In this document: positions 42,731 through 52,565 of the stretch, piece by piece
Layout: every line of letters begins with the position of its first letter
Numbering within the stretch: the stretch's first letter is position 1
Source: Pyropia yezoensis
Lineage: Eukaryota; Rhodophyta; Bangiophyceae; Bangiales; Bangiaceae
Direction of reading: 5' to 3'
Assembly: GCA_009829735.1 (NCBI GenBank)
Contig: CM020620.1
Span: forward strand, 22,914,020-22,978,019
DNA: 64,000 bases
Translations under genes and position numbers: made by a program
The notes under the pieces: model-generated
The model's database searches: none
What the model saw: only the letters and a program-made list of their open reading frames with translations
Told to the model about the DNA's origin: nothing

Positions 42731-43067
42731 GACTCTGCTGGGCGGCTGCGGTGGAGTGGGGCAGCAGCGACGGCCGCGGGCGCCCGTGGCGGCGGCAGCT
42801 TGCCCCTTGCCTTCTACCTCGCTTGTCCCGGTGCTACGCGTCGGCGTGCGTTTGCAGCGGACACTGCACGGCTGGCCGTTGGCACGGACCAGGACGACGC
42901 TTGTGGTGCTGCAGAAGGCGGCTTACCCTCGCGGCGGCCCATGCCTCGTCCTGAGCTGGCAAACGATATAGCCGGCTTTCTCCCTGGTGCAGGAGCAGTG
43001 GTTGTGCCTGCCGGCGACCCCGATGCGGAGGCATTGACGACGGCTGTGACGGCGCCCTCATCTGCGC
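42731..43067 (+). other. Possible 5' exon or leader of the NTPase-nuclease gene
   Basis: About 340 bp between the transposon end and the long ORF. One frame reads through with coding-like composition (for example PELANDIAGFLPGAGAVVV near 42950-43010), out of frame with the ORF at 43068. A CTCCGCAG that could be a 3' splice site lies at 43133-43140. A short intron joining the two is possible but unproven. Confidence 0.3.
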
Positions 43068-45908
43068 ATGATGCACGCCACTGCCGCTTTTCTGGTTTCC
43101 GCTGCTGCTGCGCCTTTCGTTCGTCCTTCTAGCTCCGCAGATTCGTTGTGTGTGGATTTCCCGCGTGCTTACGCCACGGCGCCACGTGCAACGAGTGTGC
43201 CGGCCACCGCGCTGCGGCACGTCGCAGCGCCGCTCCAGCCCGTCGGTTTTCTGTGCAGCTTCAAGCTGCCTCGATCATCGCTTTCGTCAAAGTCGGTGCC
43301 CGTGGTGCCTGGTCTCGGCCGAGCGACCCTTGGTGACTTGCACTTTCCCTCAAGAGATGCGGGTGTACTGGTCGTCGACTTGCTTTCCGCGGCCAGTCTT
43401 GACGCAGGCAGCGGGGGCGTGAAGCAGTCTGACTCGGTGGCGTCCGTTTTGACGGATGCTGAGCGAAAGAGCTTGCGCGGCGCGTCGTCTGTGGCAGCCA
43501 TCGTCAACTCGTTGGGGGCGTCAAGAAAGCAGCCGCGTTACCAGTGGAGGCTGATCTTCCCGACCTTCCCGGACACCCCACCTTCCACCGTCAGCGTTGA
43601 ACGCACCATTGAGCAGTTGGTTGGGTTTTGGATGAAGACCATGCGGCGGCGGAAGAAGTCGGAGGCGCGCTACGTCTTGTCGGGTCTCGTGGCCGAGGCG
43701 GGGAGCGGTAAGTCTTTCATCGCGCAGCAGCTGCCACTGCAAACGTCCACCCTGTTCAAGCAGCAGCGGAATGTGAAGCGTAAGGCCATGTTTGCAAGCA
43801 AGGTGTCCTTCCTCGGCGTGAACTTCAACAGCTCCTTCAAGGTTCGCGACAGGGAGACGACTGCCGTCGTGGAAGGCACAATCGAGATCTCCGACATGTG
43901 GCGATTGCGCATGATGTTCAACCACTACGCCAACTTGCGCTGCGTGGACGTCAGCCTTCTGTTCGACCGCTACATCTCTGGCGTCCTCTACGCTCTACGG
44001 GAGGGAACACTGCAGCTGGACGACATTAGAGAGGAGGCGACTGGCATCATGCGGGCGACTGCTGGGCTCGTTCCTGGCGGTATTGCCGTGCTGGTAGTCG
44101 ACGAGCCGGCCAAGGCCGACGACAACATGCCGAAGTTGAGGACGTACATCAATGACAACCAGCATGTCTTCAAGCACCAGGATGGCTATGTTCCGGCAGC
44201 GTCGGAGATTTTGCTTGGCTCGATGTGTGCCGACGGCGACATCACGCGTACCTGCGTGTGCTCAACATCTCTCACGGCGTCGACGATGATTAAAGCTGCA
44301 ACACCTTCTGGTCGGCCGGTCGATTATGCGGATGTCAGCAGGGACGATCCGACGGACCTGAAGGAGGTCATCCTTGACGGGCTCGTTGCACTCGCTCTCA
44401 AGCGTATGTACATCTCCCGCTCGACGGCTTGCATGCCAGGGTTTTACGACCTGATGGCCCTCTGCGAGGAGCACACGGCCGCACCCTCACGCATGGAGAA
44501 AGCAGATATCAAGGTGCGGTTGCGGATGTTGCTAGGAGAAACGGCCGTCGGCTTGTCGTATTGCGCAAGCGCGCACCTACGCACGGCGGTGTATGTCAGT
44601 ACTGCCGTGGGCGAGACTTCCCTGGCGAGAATGAAGACGGCAAGCAAGAACCGTCCGGGTGGTGATGTGGACACGGGCGTTGATGGCGACGATATAAATG
44701 CAGGTCTCCTCAAGCAGAAAAGTGGCAAGAACAAGAAGAGCGATACTAGCCAGGAGGGCGACAACTACCAGGGGGGGAATCGCGTTCCCGTCAAGGACAT
44801 CCTGGACTCGGTGGCTGACGACGTCGGCATGAGTGTCGCTGAGCGGTACTGGGTCGATGCCGCTGGTCACTTCCGTGCTTTGGACAATATGCTGGCCACT
44901 GTCATCTTATCCAAGGAGGTCAAGCATGACGCAATATGCCTGCCAGGCAAAGCGTCCAATGACCCGCCCATTACCTGGGACCTGGCGCGTCGAGCGGGCC
45001 TGGTGTTCGGCTCCGGGAAGGTGTTTCGTCCTCGCTTCAGCGTGGTCACGATGATCAAGCTCCTCAGTCGAGAAGAGTCCAAGGACCTGCTCTTCTACGA
45101 CGTCATGTCGCGGCAGCTGGGGCAAACTGTGGACCAGATGGCATTATCTTCCGGAGCGGAGCGCGCGGCATGGCGCAGATGGGAGATGTTTGCCCCTGAG
45201 ACGGAGGTCAGCCATTCGATTGCACGCTCCTTGAAGCAGCGCGAGTACAAGGCGATCACTTTGAAGGGTCTGATGGCCCCCGGCAAGTTCGCCTATCTCG
45301 GGAATGGGGAGCTGCTCAACGACATCATGGTGGACGCGTCGCGGCCGCGGAAAGGCGTCGTGGTGCACGACATGAAGCCGCTCCTGGCGCTGCCCGATGA
45401 CGACGACGACGTGCTGGACTTCGTGTACCGGCTGCCCGATGGCTTCCCAGGCATTGACGCTGTCATGTTCTTCCGGTGCGTGTCGGCCCCGCACAAGCCG
45501 AAGCTCGTTGGCAAGAATATTGCAGCGGTTGTGCAATACAAGCACTCTGACCCAGAGGCGGACACGTACCTGCGCGGAAAGGAGGTCGTCGACAACTGGC
45601 GCAAGATGGAGATGGAGCTGTTTGAGCCAAAGCTTTTCATGCCTGAGAACAAGCCTGTGGTGGATGCCCGTGTGCAGCAGCTCCGGGAGACTTGGAAGGA
45701 GCGGATCGTGTACCTGAACGTGGCTAATCGCAAATGCAAGCGCGTCCAGCCGCGTGTCGTTGAGTCGGACAGTGACCTCGTCAAGCACTGCTCGCGGAAT
45801 GCCATCGTGCTGGGGAGAAACCACATGAGCTCCTTGTTGGGACGCACGTACAGGGACTTCAGCTTGGGAATGGACTGGGTGCTGGGTTGTCATGTCATCC
45901 GGTTTTAA
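43068..45908 (+). CDS. P-loop NTPase with PD-(D/E)xK-like nuclease domain (Crinkler/RHS-like)
   Basis: An intact 946-residue ORF. It has a Walker A motif (AEAGSGKS, 209-216), a Walker B motif (VLVVDEP, Asp345-Glu346), and near the C terminus a pattern fitting a restriction-endonuclease fold: PGIDAVMFF (Asp 797) followed 26 residues later by VVQYKHS (Gln823-Tyr-Lys825). An NTPase followed by such a nuclease is the architecture described for Crinkler-type and trypanosomal RHS proteins, which are thought to derive from selfish elements. A low-complexity Gly/Lys/Ser/Asp segment (about 525-570) separates the NTPase from the C-terminal part. The first 60 residues are Ala/Ser-rich and may be a leader, or the true start may lie upstream. 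It lies outside the transposon repeats and just beyond them. Function here is unknown: effector, genome-defence or mobile-element gene are all possible. Confidence 0.6.
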   Translation: MMHATAAFLVSAAAAPFVRPSSSADSLCVDFPRAYATAPRATSVPATALRHVAAPLQPVGFLCSFKLPRSSLSSKSVPVVPGLGRATLGDLHFPSRDAGVLVVDLLSAASLDAGSGGVKQSDSVASVLTDAERKSLRGASSVAAIVNSLGASRKQPRYQWRLIFPTFPDTPPSTVSVERTIEQLVGFWMKTMRRRKKSEARYVLSGLVAEAGSGKSFIAQQLPLQTSTLFKQQRNVKRKAMFASKVSFLGVNFNSSFKVRDRETTAVVEGTIEISDMWRLRMMFNHYANLRCVDVSLLFDRYISGVLYALREGTLQLDDIREEATGIMRATAGLVPGGIAVLVVDEPAKADDNMPKLRTYINDNQHVFKHQDGYVPAASEILLGSMCADGDITRTCVCSTSLTASTMIKAATPSGRPVDYADVSRDDPTDLKEVILDGLVALALKRMYISRSTACMPGFYDLMALCEEHTAAPSRMEKADIKVRLRMLLGETAVGLSYCASAHLRTAVYVSTAVGETSLARMKTASKNRPGGDVDTGVDGDDINAGLLKQKSGKNKKSDTSQEGDNYQGGNRVPVKDILDSVADDVGMSVAERYWVDAAGHFRALDNMLATVILSKEVKHDAICLPGKASNDPPITWDLARRAGLVFGSGKVFRPRFSVVTMIKLLSREESKDLLFYDVMSRQLGQTVDQMALSSGAERAAWRRWEMFAPETEVSHSIARSLKQREYKAITLKGLMAPGKFAYLGNGELLNDIMVDASRPRKGVVVHDMKPLLALPDDDDDVLDFVYRLPDGFPGIDAVMFFRCVSAPHKPKLVGKNIAAVVQYKHSDPEADTYLRGKEVVDNWRKMEMELFEPKLFMPENKPVVDARVQQLRETWKERIVYLNVANRKCKRVQPRVVESDSDLVKHCSRNAIVLGRNHMSSLLGRTYRDFSLGMDWVLGCHVIRF

Positions 45909-47150
45909 ACAGGTCGCCATCATCTCGGTGGCGGCTGCGGCGGCGGTGAGGCCTGTGGGGGCGGACCTGCGGCGGGGGCGGGGGCAGCGGCGGCGGCGAG
46001 CTGGTCATGCTCGCCGCCTTCCACGACGACCCCTTGCCGCCGGGGAGAGTGACCGGCGACGCTGACGTTGGCGCCGACGGGGGCGACGCCGCGGTGGGGG
46101 GCCCCCGCCCGCCCACCGAGCGGCGGCGGCGGCAACCTCCCCCCCCGAGGTTTTCCTCCCACACGACGTCGGCGCGGCTTGCGGGCGCATTTTTGTCGCC
46201 TTCTACGACCTCCTCGCCGTCGAGGGTGGGGGCGCCGCCGAAGTGGCCGCCGGCACGGGCGTCTGTATCCTCGATTTGGACGACTGCACGCCGCCGAAAC
46301 GGCTCTTGTGTACGAGCCGTCGCCGCCGCCGCCGGGGGGGGGGGGCTGCAAGGCGCCGGAGCTGGTGGTGTTGGACCCAGCGCTGCCGTGCTGGGGCGTG
46401 GCGGCGGACCTGGGCGACTGGTACTTTCTCGCCGCCCACGTGCGGAGGCGGCCGGGGCGGCGGCGTTGACCGGTGGGACGGCTTTGACGACGACAGCGGT
46501 GTGCGGGCGCTGGTGGCGGTCATGAATAGCGACGGTGAATGCCGAGCATGCACATCATTGCGGGCGTCACGCCGCTGTGGGCGCCGCCACTTGACGCAGG
46601 GGGCGGCGACCGCGTGGCGGCGGCGGCGGCGACAACGGCTGCGGCGGCGGCGGCGGCGAGGACGGCAGCGGGGGCGGCGGCACGGCCCGCGCCGCCGCCG
46701 CCGCCACCCGCGCCCGGTCGGCATATTGGCGTTCACGGCCCTCCTCCCACCTGCGGCTGTCGCAGCTCCGCTTCGGCTACAACACGGACGACACGTCCTC
46801 GGCCGACAGGGAGGCTACAGCCGGAAACCAGGGGTGGCACACCGGCGGACGGCCTGTGAGGCCGCCGCAGCGCACGAGAAGGTCGGGGGGGGAGGTATGG
46901 GTGATGGCACCGCCGCCAGGCGGGTCCGGCGTCCACGCATGGGCGGGGTGGGGGAGAGGAGGTGGGGCGGGGTTGGCCATGGTTACAGCCTGGCGCCTGC
47001 CTGCCAACAAGTTCTCTCCCCCGCACCCCCCCGCCCGCCTCCCATCCTGCCCTTCCCCCCAGGCTTTTACGGCATGCCGGACGCAATCCCCACGGCTGTG
47101 GCTCGAGGCGGCCGGGCGCCCCGCCTCTCCCGGCCCCTGCACCCTTGCCG
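45909..47150. other. Extremely GC-rich region with coding-like pieces
   Basis: Dense CGG/CCG triplets make all six frames open, so ORF length means little. Some plus-strand pieces look like ordinary protein rather than triplet noise: GRIFVAFYDLLAVEGG and GVCILDLDDCTPPKRLL (46180-46310), ELVVLDPALPCWGVAADLGDW (46360-46430, another frame) and GFDDDSGVRALVAVMNSDGEC (46480-46550). They shift frame at G-runs. This may be a decayed or mis-sequenced host gene. I cannot name it. Confidence 0.35.
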
Positions 47151-47154
47151 CCGC

Positions 47155-48135
47155 CGTTCGCCGCCGTCGTGGCCGTGCCCATCCCCCGAGTGGGGAGGGT
47201 GGCGCCGTCGTTCCCCGCCATGCCGCCGCCGCGCAGCTGGGCAAGAGGGGCGGCGGCGGGGTCCAGCCCCCGCCCGCCCCCCCCCCCCCCCCCCCCCCCC
47301 CCCCAGCCAGCCGCCCACCCTGCCGGCAGCGCCGTGGGCGGGGCGAGCAGCACCTCCGCCCCGCCCGCTGACCCCAACGCCCCCGCCAGCCGCGCCGCCG
47401 ACCGTGGCCGCCGCCGCCGCCGTCGCCGCCCTCGCCTCACCCACCGCCACCGCGCAGCCGCCTCGCGCCGCCGTCGTGGCCACGCACACCCCCCCCGTGG
47501 AGAGGGTGGCGCCGTGCCGCTGCCGCCGCGTGGCTAGGCGGAAGGGGCGGTGGCGGGGTCCAGCCCCGGCCCACCTCCCGCCCAACCGGCCGACAGTGCT
47601 TCCGCCACCGCCGCGGGCGGGGCGAGCAGCTGCTCTGTCCCGCCCGCCGACCCCCGCACCCCCGCGTGCCCCGTCACCGACCGTCGCCGCCGTCGCCACA
47701 GGCGCGGCCGTTAACGCCACTCCCGCCGACGCGCCGCCGTCACAGGCCGCCGTAATGACCGCTTCCACCCGCCCCGCTGGGAGGGCGGCGCCGTCGTCCG
47801 CCGCCGTGCGGCCGTCGTTCAACTGGGCAGGGGGGGTGGCGGCGGGGCTGAGCCCCGATCCACCCTCCACCCCCTGCCCAAACGGCCGCCAGCGCTGCCG
47901 GCCAACGCCGCGGGCGGGGCGAGCAGCAGCTCCGCCCCGCCCGCCGAGGCCCACACCTCCGAGCGCCCAGCCACCGACCGTGGCCGCCGTCGCCATCATC
48001 GCGGCAGTCGCCGCCGTCGCCACCGTCGCCGCCACAGTCCGCCGTCGCGGCCGCCCCCACCCCCCCCGCGGGGATGGTGGCGCCGCCGTCTGCCGCCGTG
48101 CGGCCGTCGTTCGGCAGCAGCGTCGTCCGGGTACG
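47155..48135. repeat. Degenerate GC-rich tandem repeat, period about 280-310 bp
   Basis: Roughly three and a third copies. A ccgaccgtngccgccg landmark recurs at 47398, 47677 and 47974. A second landmark, a GCC-rich stretch leading into GGTGGCGCCG, recurs near 47155, 47465, 47750 and 48050. Long ORFs on both strands (647 aa plus, 427 aa minus) are by-products of the composition. A run of 28 C (47277-47304) lies in the first unit. Confidence 0.7.
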
Positions 48136-48559
48136 TGTCGTAAGCATTGGCGGCAGTGCCGGCGACCGCGACGACGACGCCAGTGACCAATGGCCCCCTC
48201 CGCCTCGCTGACATTCGGGACGGGAAAGAGCCCAACACACGATCCTATCGCCAAAAAGATGTGCAGCCATTCGAGTGCAGACAATGGAAGTTTCGAGGAC
48301 TCGACCTCGACTTTCTCCATCCCAGCCGTGCTCTCTGTCTCAATGTGCATAATTGACGTCTTACCTCACATTGAGTGCTGACAAACACATTTAGGCACGT
48401 GAGTTGGCCACTGGCTGCCTGGCCAGTGATACATTGCGCAAGAAGAGACACATGGCAGCGGCAAAAAATTGTTCCGACTTCGACGAGCGCGACAGATGCG
48501 ATCCCATGGATCTGAGACACAGTGCTGGGCGCTAATGATATTGGCGTCATCATGGCTCA
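48136..48559. other. Spacer without recognised gene
   Basis: GC content falls back to ordinary levels here. Short ORFs only; nothing recognised. The right end runs into a CCGCCACC/poly-C tract (48580-48630). Confidence 0.4.
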
Positions 48560-48567
48560 TCCAGCTG

Positions 48568-49385
48568 TCACCGCCACCGCCACGGCCACCGCCGCCGCCA
48601 TCCCCCCCACCCCCCCCCCCCCCCCACCGCGCGGCGGAGCGTCGCCCGCACGTCGGCGGAAAAGTCCGCCGCCCAGTACCCCGCGTGCGCGTGGAGCTGC
48701 ACGACGGGATGGCCCGCCGCCCGCGCTGCCAGCCGCCCCACGCTCTTCTTCCCCGTCCCCGCCGCGCCAAAGCGCGCCACGTGGCCGCCGGGGGAATGGA
48801 GCGCCCGCTCGACGGTCGTCGCGTGGCCGGCGAGGCCGTCGGTGTCCCCCGCGTCGGCGGCGGCGCGGCCACCGCCGCCCCCGCCCCCTCCCCTGCTGCC
48901 GCTGCTGCCGTCGCCACCACCGTCGTCGGTGGCCGCGGCGGCATCCACCGCCTAGTAGGCGCGGTGCTCGATGAGCTGCCGCAGCAGTCCAACGGCGGTG
49001 GCGGTGCCGTACGCGTCGGGGACGCCCAGGTTGACCTCGTTGTAAAGGAGGACCAGCCTGGGTGGCGCCGCAGCCGCCGCCGCCGCCTCCCCCGGCGGTG
49101 GCGACGTATCCGCCACGGCCGCCGGCAGCGGCAGGCCAACCCAGCCATTGTCGACGCCGTCGGTGGCGGCGGAAGCAGCGGCGGCGGCGCCGCCGTCGCC
49201 GCTCGCCCCGCGGGGCACCAGCACCGGTCGCCCCCGCGCGTCGGCCACCACCCCCGCCGCCGACAGGAGCATTCGCAGCACGCCGGCGGGGCCAGTGGCG
49301 GCGGAGAATGAGAGCGCCGCCACGGGCAGCGGCGGCACCACGCAGGCCAGCGTCACCGCCAGTGTCGTTGGGGTTACCGATGCCG
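48568..49385 (-). pseudogene. Dynein heavy-chain motor fragment (AAA3 then AAA4), decayed
   Basis: Two stretches in one minus-strand frame resemble cytoplasmic dynein heavy chain. The first (49385-48955) has LSFSAATGPAGVLRMLL and LVLLYNEVNLGVPDAYGT followed by LLRQLIEH, matching the AAA3 region of known dyneins (NFSSATTPE..., LVLFCDEINLPDMDKYGT...). The second (about 48860-48670) has HSPGGHVARFGAAGTGKKS and YWAADFSADVRATLRRA, matching the AAA4 P-loop and what follows. In a working dynein about 300 residues separate these; here there are about 30, with a TAG between (48952-48954). The AAA3 Walker B Asp is Asn, and the AAA4 P-loop has GKK in place of GK[ST]. Gly- and Ala-runs fill the loops. 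It is best read as a rearranged pseudogene, cut at its 5' side by element E. Confidence 0.65.
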
Positions 49386-49541
49386 GCTCCCACAATCACC
49401 TTCGGAATCCGCGTACCCGATCCGTCATCTTGCGCGTTCCCCGTCTCTTGGGTAGACATTGTGACAATCAGTCAAACGACGCAACAATCACCACAAAGCA
49501 GAGAGCGAGGGGGTAGGTTGGGGGACGTAACACTCAACATA

Positions 49542-49992
49542 TTGCAGTTTTCTGAATTTTGTCCCATGTGGACAAGAGCAAGAGCAAGTGTACAATAGCA
49601 AGGGCCAATCGCATGCTCGCAGCAGCGGGCTTACCAATGGCGTGCTGCAACACGTCTGTCGGAAGAACCTGGTGATTGGCTATGGCCACAACTGCTCTCG
49701 CAACGAACGCTGGTTGGTCAAAACACTCTTGTTTTTTCATCGGATCTCGCCGGTTGGCCCTTTATCTCAGGTCATCTCTGTCAAGAACAGTCCGAAGCGC
49801 TCAGCCGGTGCTTGTTCTACCCTCGAAGTGGTCAGAAATCCCGAGAGAACCCCCGATCACACTGTTCGTACAACAACGGACCCTCATGCAGAGCAGTCAT
49901 TGGCCAGAGAGGCAGCATCTGAGTCATATCATTGGTCAAACACAGTTTGCTCTTGCTCTTGTCCACATGGGACAAAATTGGGAGAACTGCAA
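49542..49992. mobile_element. TA-flanked MITE (451 bp)
   Basis: Terminal inverted repeats of about 45 bp begin TTGCAGTT and contain TTTTGTCCCATGTGGACAAG and AGAGCAAGAGCAA, at 49542 and, inverted, ending 49992. TA lies on both sides (49540-49541 and 49993-49994), the hallmark of Tc1/mariner-type insertion. No coding capacity. It interrupts the leader of element E, so it is younger than E. Confidence 0.82.
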
Positions 49993-50114
49993 TATTCAAT
50001 CAGATCGCAACACCACGGGTACAAGAAAAACGACCGACTCCCTGTCCGTGTGCCGGGGCCGAAGAGGGCGTCACTACTGGGGTGACGCAGGCCAGTCCCC
50101 TACTGCTCCACCAA

Positions 50115-50476
50115 TGTCGCACAATAGGAAACCGTTACCAGTCCACTCTCAGGGAACACACACCATGGGGAATAGCCGTCAAAGCCACCGGGAGGCCAAG
50201 GTCGCTGTCCTTGGAGCGCAAGCCATGGGACCAAGATGGGAGCCCAAATGAGAGGGGTTTGTTGTTCTATCAAGGCCGGCGGTGGATCTGCTGCCGGCCC
50301 CCTTGTTATATACCCAGGGAGACACCACTAACTACCCTACACCCCGCGATGCAAGTCCCTCTGGTTGTACGTAACTCGAAGATACCATAACCATAGTGAA
50401 CTCCCAACTTGACCGTTAAGGATAGTAAGTAGCCCCCCTGGATTATGGTCGCAAGACGAGTTCCCATATTGCTACA
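50115..50476 (-). repeat. 5' LTR of element E
   Basis: Minus-strand TGTAGCAATATGGG start at 50476 and a GTGCGACA end at 50115. It aligns along its length with the B LTR. Confidence 0.85.
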
Positions 50477-52126
50477 CGTTCCCCGTGCCCGCCCAAAATG
50501 AAGCGCAGTCGTGCGAGCGCGTCCAACGTAAAGGCAGAGTTTACAAACGTAATAACAAGACAACGAAAGTGGAGCGAGACGGCCGCCTGCAGCATGTCGC
50601 CGGCTCGCTTCAGAACACCCCTCTCCACTCGGCCCACAAGCCCAGTCACGCGCACGGCCGTGCGGCCGTGCGCCAGGGCCTCGTGTGGCCCCCAATCGCG
50701 AGGCCGCCCACAAGGCGACAAGGGGCACCCGGCTAACGGGGCGTCCCTCCTGCTCGAGCAGCCGGAATGGTTTTGATTTCCTCTTATCGGCATTTTTCCC
50801 GGGTCGAGCGGCCTGTTTCAACTATTTAGGACAACCTTGTTATGTACGTATGTATGCGCAAGGCACGGTAGTGAGGTGTGAGTGTCCGGTGACTTTGTCT
50901 GGAAAGCCCGGCTTTCGTCGTAATCACCGATACCACAACAAGCGCAAGTCAGTTGGTCTGAAGCTAGCATTTGCGCCACATATCAGTTGGACGTTTGAGA
51001 GTCGTCTATCTGAATCCTGTGGCTGTTCTGTTCTTTTTTCACTCGCGGCTTCCAACCTAGGTGAGCCCTTATATTTGAATATAAAGGCAATTAAAATGTT
51101 TCATGACGAGTCTACATACAACACAGGACTTGGCATCACGGGCAATGGTCAGGTCGCCAGTGCGCGCGGGCCACGGCGCGGGCAGGGGTGCCGTCTCTTC
51201 CAGCGGTCAACACGAAGCACCCGCCGCGCCTCACTACCAGGGTGGCAAGACTTCAATTAAACCACTCTCCGAACCTTTGATTTTACTGCAAGTTTCCTTC
51301 GTTCTAGTTGACAATAACAGAAACAATATACATGCTACGAGGTCACGCAGCATGTCCAAATATGCGCTCAAAGTGCTACGATCATGAAGGTCATATCTGG
51401 ACGGCAGTCGGACAAGTGCACCTGGCTGCCGAGACAAAAGGTTAACTCCGTCTGTTCGCGTCCTTGCACCGGGGCCGTCTTGACGGCCAGGCACAAAGCA
51501 CACAGAAGTGTTCGTGCCTGGTAGGCGCCTGGGAAGTTGTACCAACAATTGTAGGCTGTCTCCATTGCAAGCGCACGCCATCCGATGGCTGGATCTGTCT
51601 AGTGACATCTTCGCAGGAGGCTGCGAGCCACTCATTTGCTCTCTGGGGCGGAGACGAGGTGCTCGAGGCGTGCTTCAGATTGGTCGAAAAAGCACAGTGT
51701 TTTCCGACCACTCGCCGGGCGTATCGGGCATGTCTGGAACTCTATTTTCATTCTTGTGTCACTCAGTAATTTTTGCTGTGCCCCACAACGTGCTTCCGAG
51801 GTGTGATCCCTGTACACCTGTGCATCCGGCAATGTGAGGGCTCCCTGCTTGTGCTTTGTGTCTGTGTTTATACAGCCTGTGCCTGTCTTGCTCTTTACTC
51901 ACTTGCGGTTTCCATCCTGGCTTTGCCCATACTGTTCACGCTGTTCACCACGTTTTTATGTATGTGCAATGTATAGGAGCTGAGTGTGCATGAGATATTA
52001 GTACTACGTCTGAGAGTGGCCTGATGCCTGTGGCTGGTTTGCTATTCATTCCCTGCGGCTTACATCCTGGGTTAGCCCACACTTTTCACGACGTTAACCA
52101 CTTGCTGAATTTTGTTGCAGTAGTAT
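50477..52126. other. Degenerate repeat-derived DNA, no gene recognised
   Basis: Lower GC than the surroundings. It contains old repeat pieces shared with later parts of the window: a GTCCGGTGACTTTGTC stretch near 50886 (also near 53015), a GGCAATGGTCAGGTCGC block at about 51100-51270 (also about 55500-55680), and a GACAATAACAGAAAC block at 51306-51385 (also about 56995-57070). No ORF looks real. Confidence 0.5.
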
Positions 52127-52565
52127 CAATTTGGGCGGTTGTGCATGTGTACAACTGCACGACAACAAGTAGCTGACAGCACTTCAGCCAATGACGTTCG
52201 AGGAGGGCATGAGAACGGCGCAGTTATGACGAGGCTGTCGGGTCCCGGAAGAACGCGATTGGCCGCAGGTCCTGGGGCTTCTCCATCAGAGTTCCCATAG
52301 GTCAGAATACTGTTGTTCTACGCGACAATATCTGCTTGCTTTCCTCCATCTCAAGCGATTACTTCGCAGAAACAGTTGGGAAGCCTTACCCGCTCTCGGT
52401 TCTACGGTTGTTCGGCTCAGAAATTGTTCGAAAATCTCCGACGGCTCTGTTTGCACACCAACAGATCCCGATACGAGGCTGCCATTGGTCGCGGCAGCAA
52501 GATCTGACGCACGTCATTGATCAACCACTGTTGTCCTCTTGGCTTTGAGCTGACCGCCAAAATTG
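52127..52565. mobile_element. Second, diverged MITE-like copy
   Basis: The right half (52390-52565) aligns with the right half of the MITE at 49542-49992 (shared CAGAAAT, CATTGGTC, TCATTGATCAA-type blocks and a closing CCAAAATTG). The left edge has CAATTTGGGCGG, inverted relative to the right edge. No clean TA duplication remains, so the borders are approximate and the copy is old. Confidence 0.45.

Larger units (their letters stand above)
49386..50476 (-). mobile_element. Element E: 5' relic of a B-type Gypsy element
   Basis: A minus-strand fossil with a B-like 5' LTR (50115-50476), primer-binding site (about 50097-50113), leader and the first 25 or so codons of gag (start at 49459, STQETGNAQDDGSG). 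It ends abruptly against the dynein fragment. It is clearly more diverged from B than F is, so it is older. A MITE (49542-49992) sits in its leader. Confidence 0.85.

Noticed and set aside
43068-45908. NTPase-nuclease gene as cargo of the giant transposon
   Set aside because: It lies outside both the end of the inverted-repeat similarity and the candidate 8-bp duplication, so it is a neighbour rather than part of the element on present evidence.
46243-48350. Long ORFs (647 aa plus, 427 aa minus) in the CGG-rich region
   Set aside because: Both strands are open at once because stop codons are rare at this composition. The content is Arg/Pro/Ala noise that follows the tandem repeat period.
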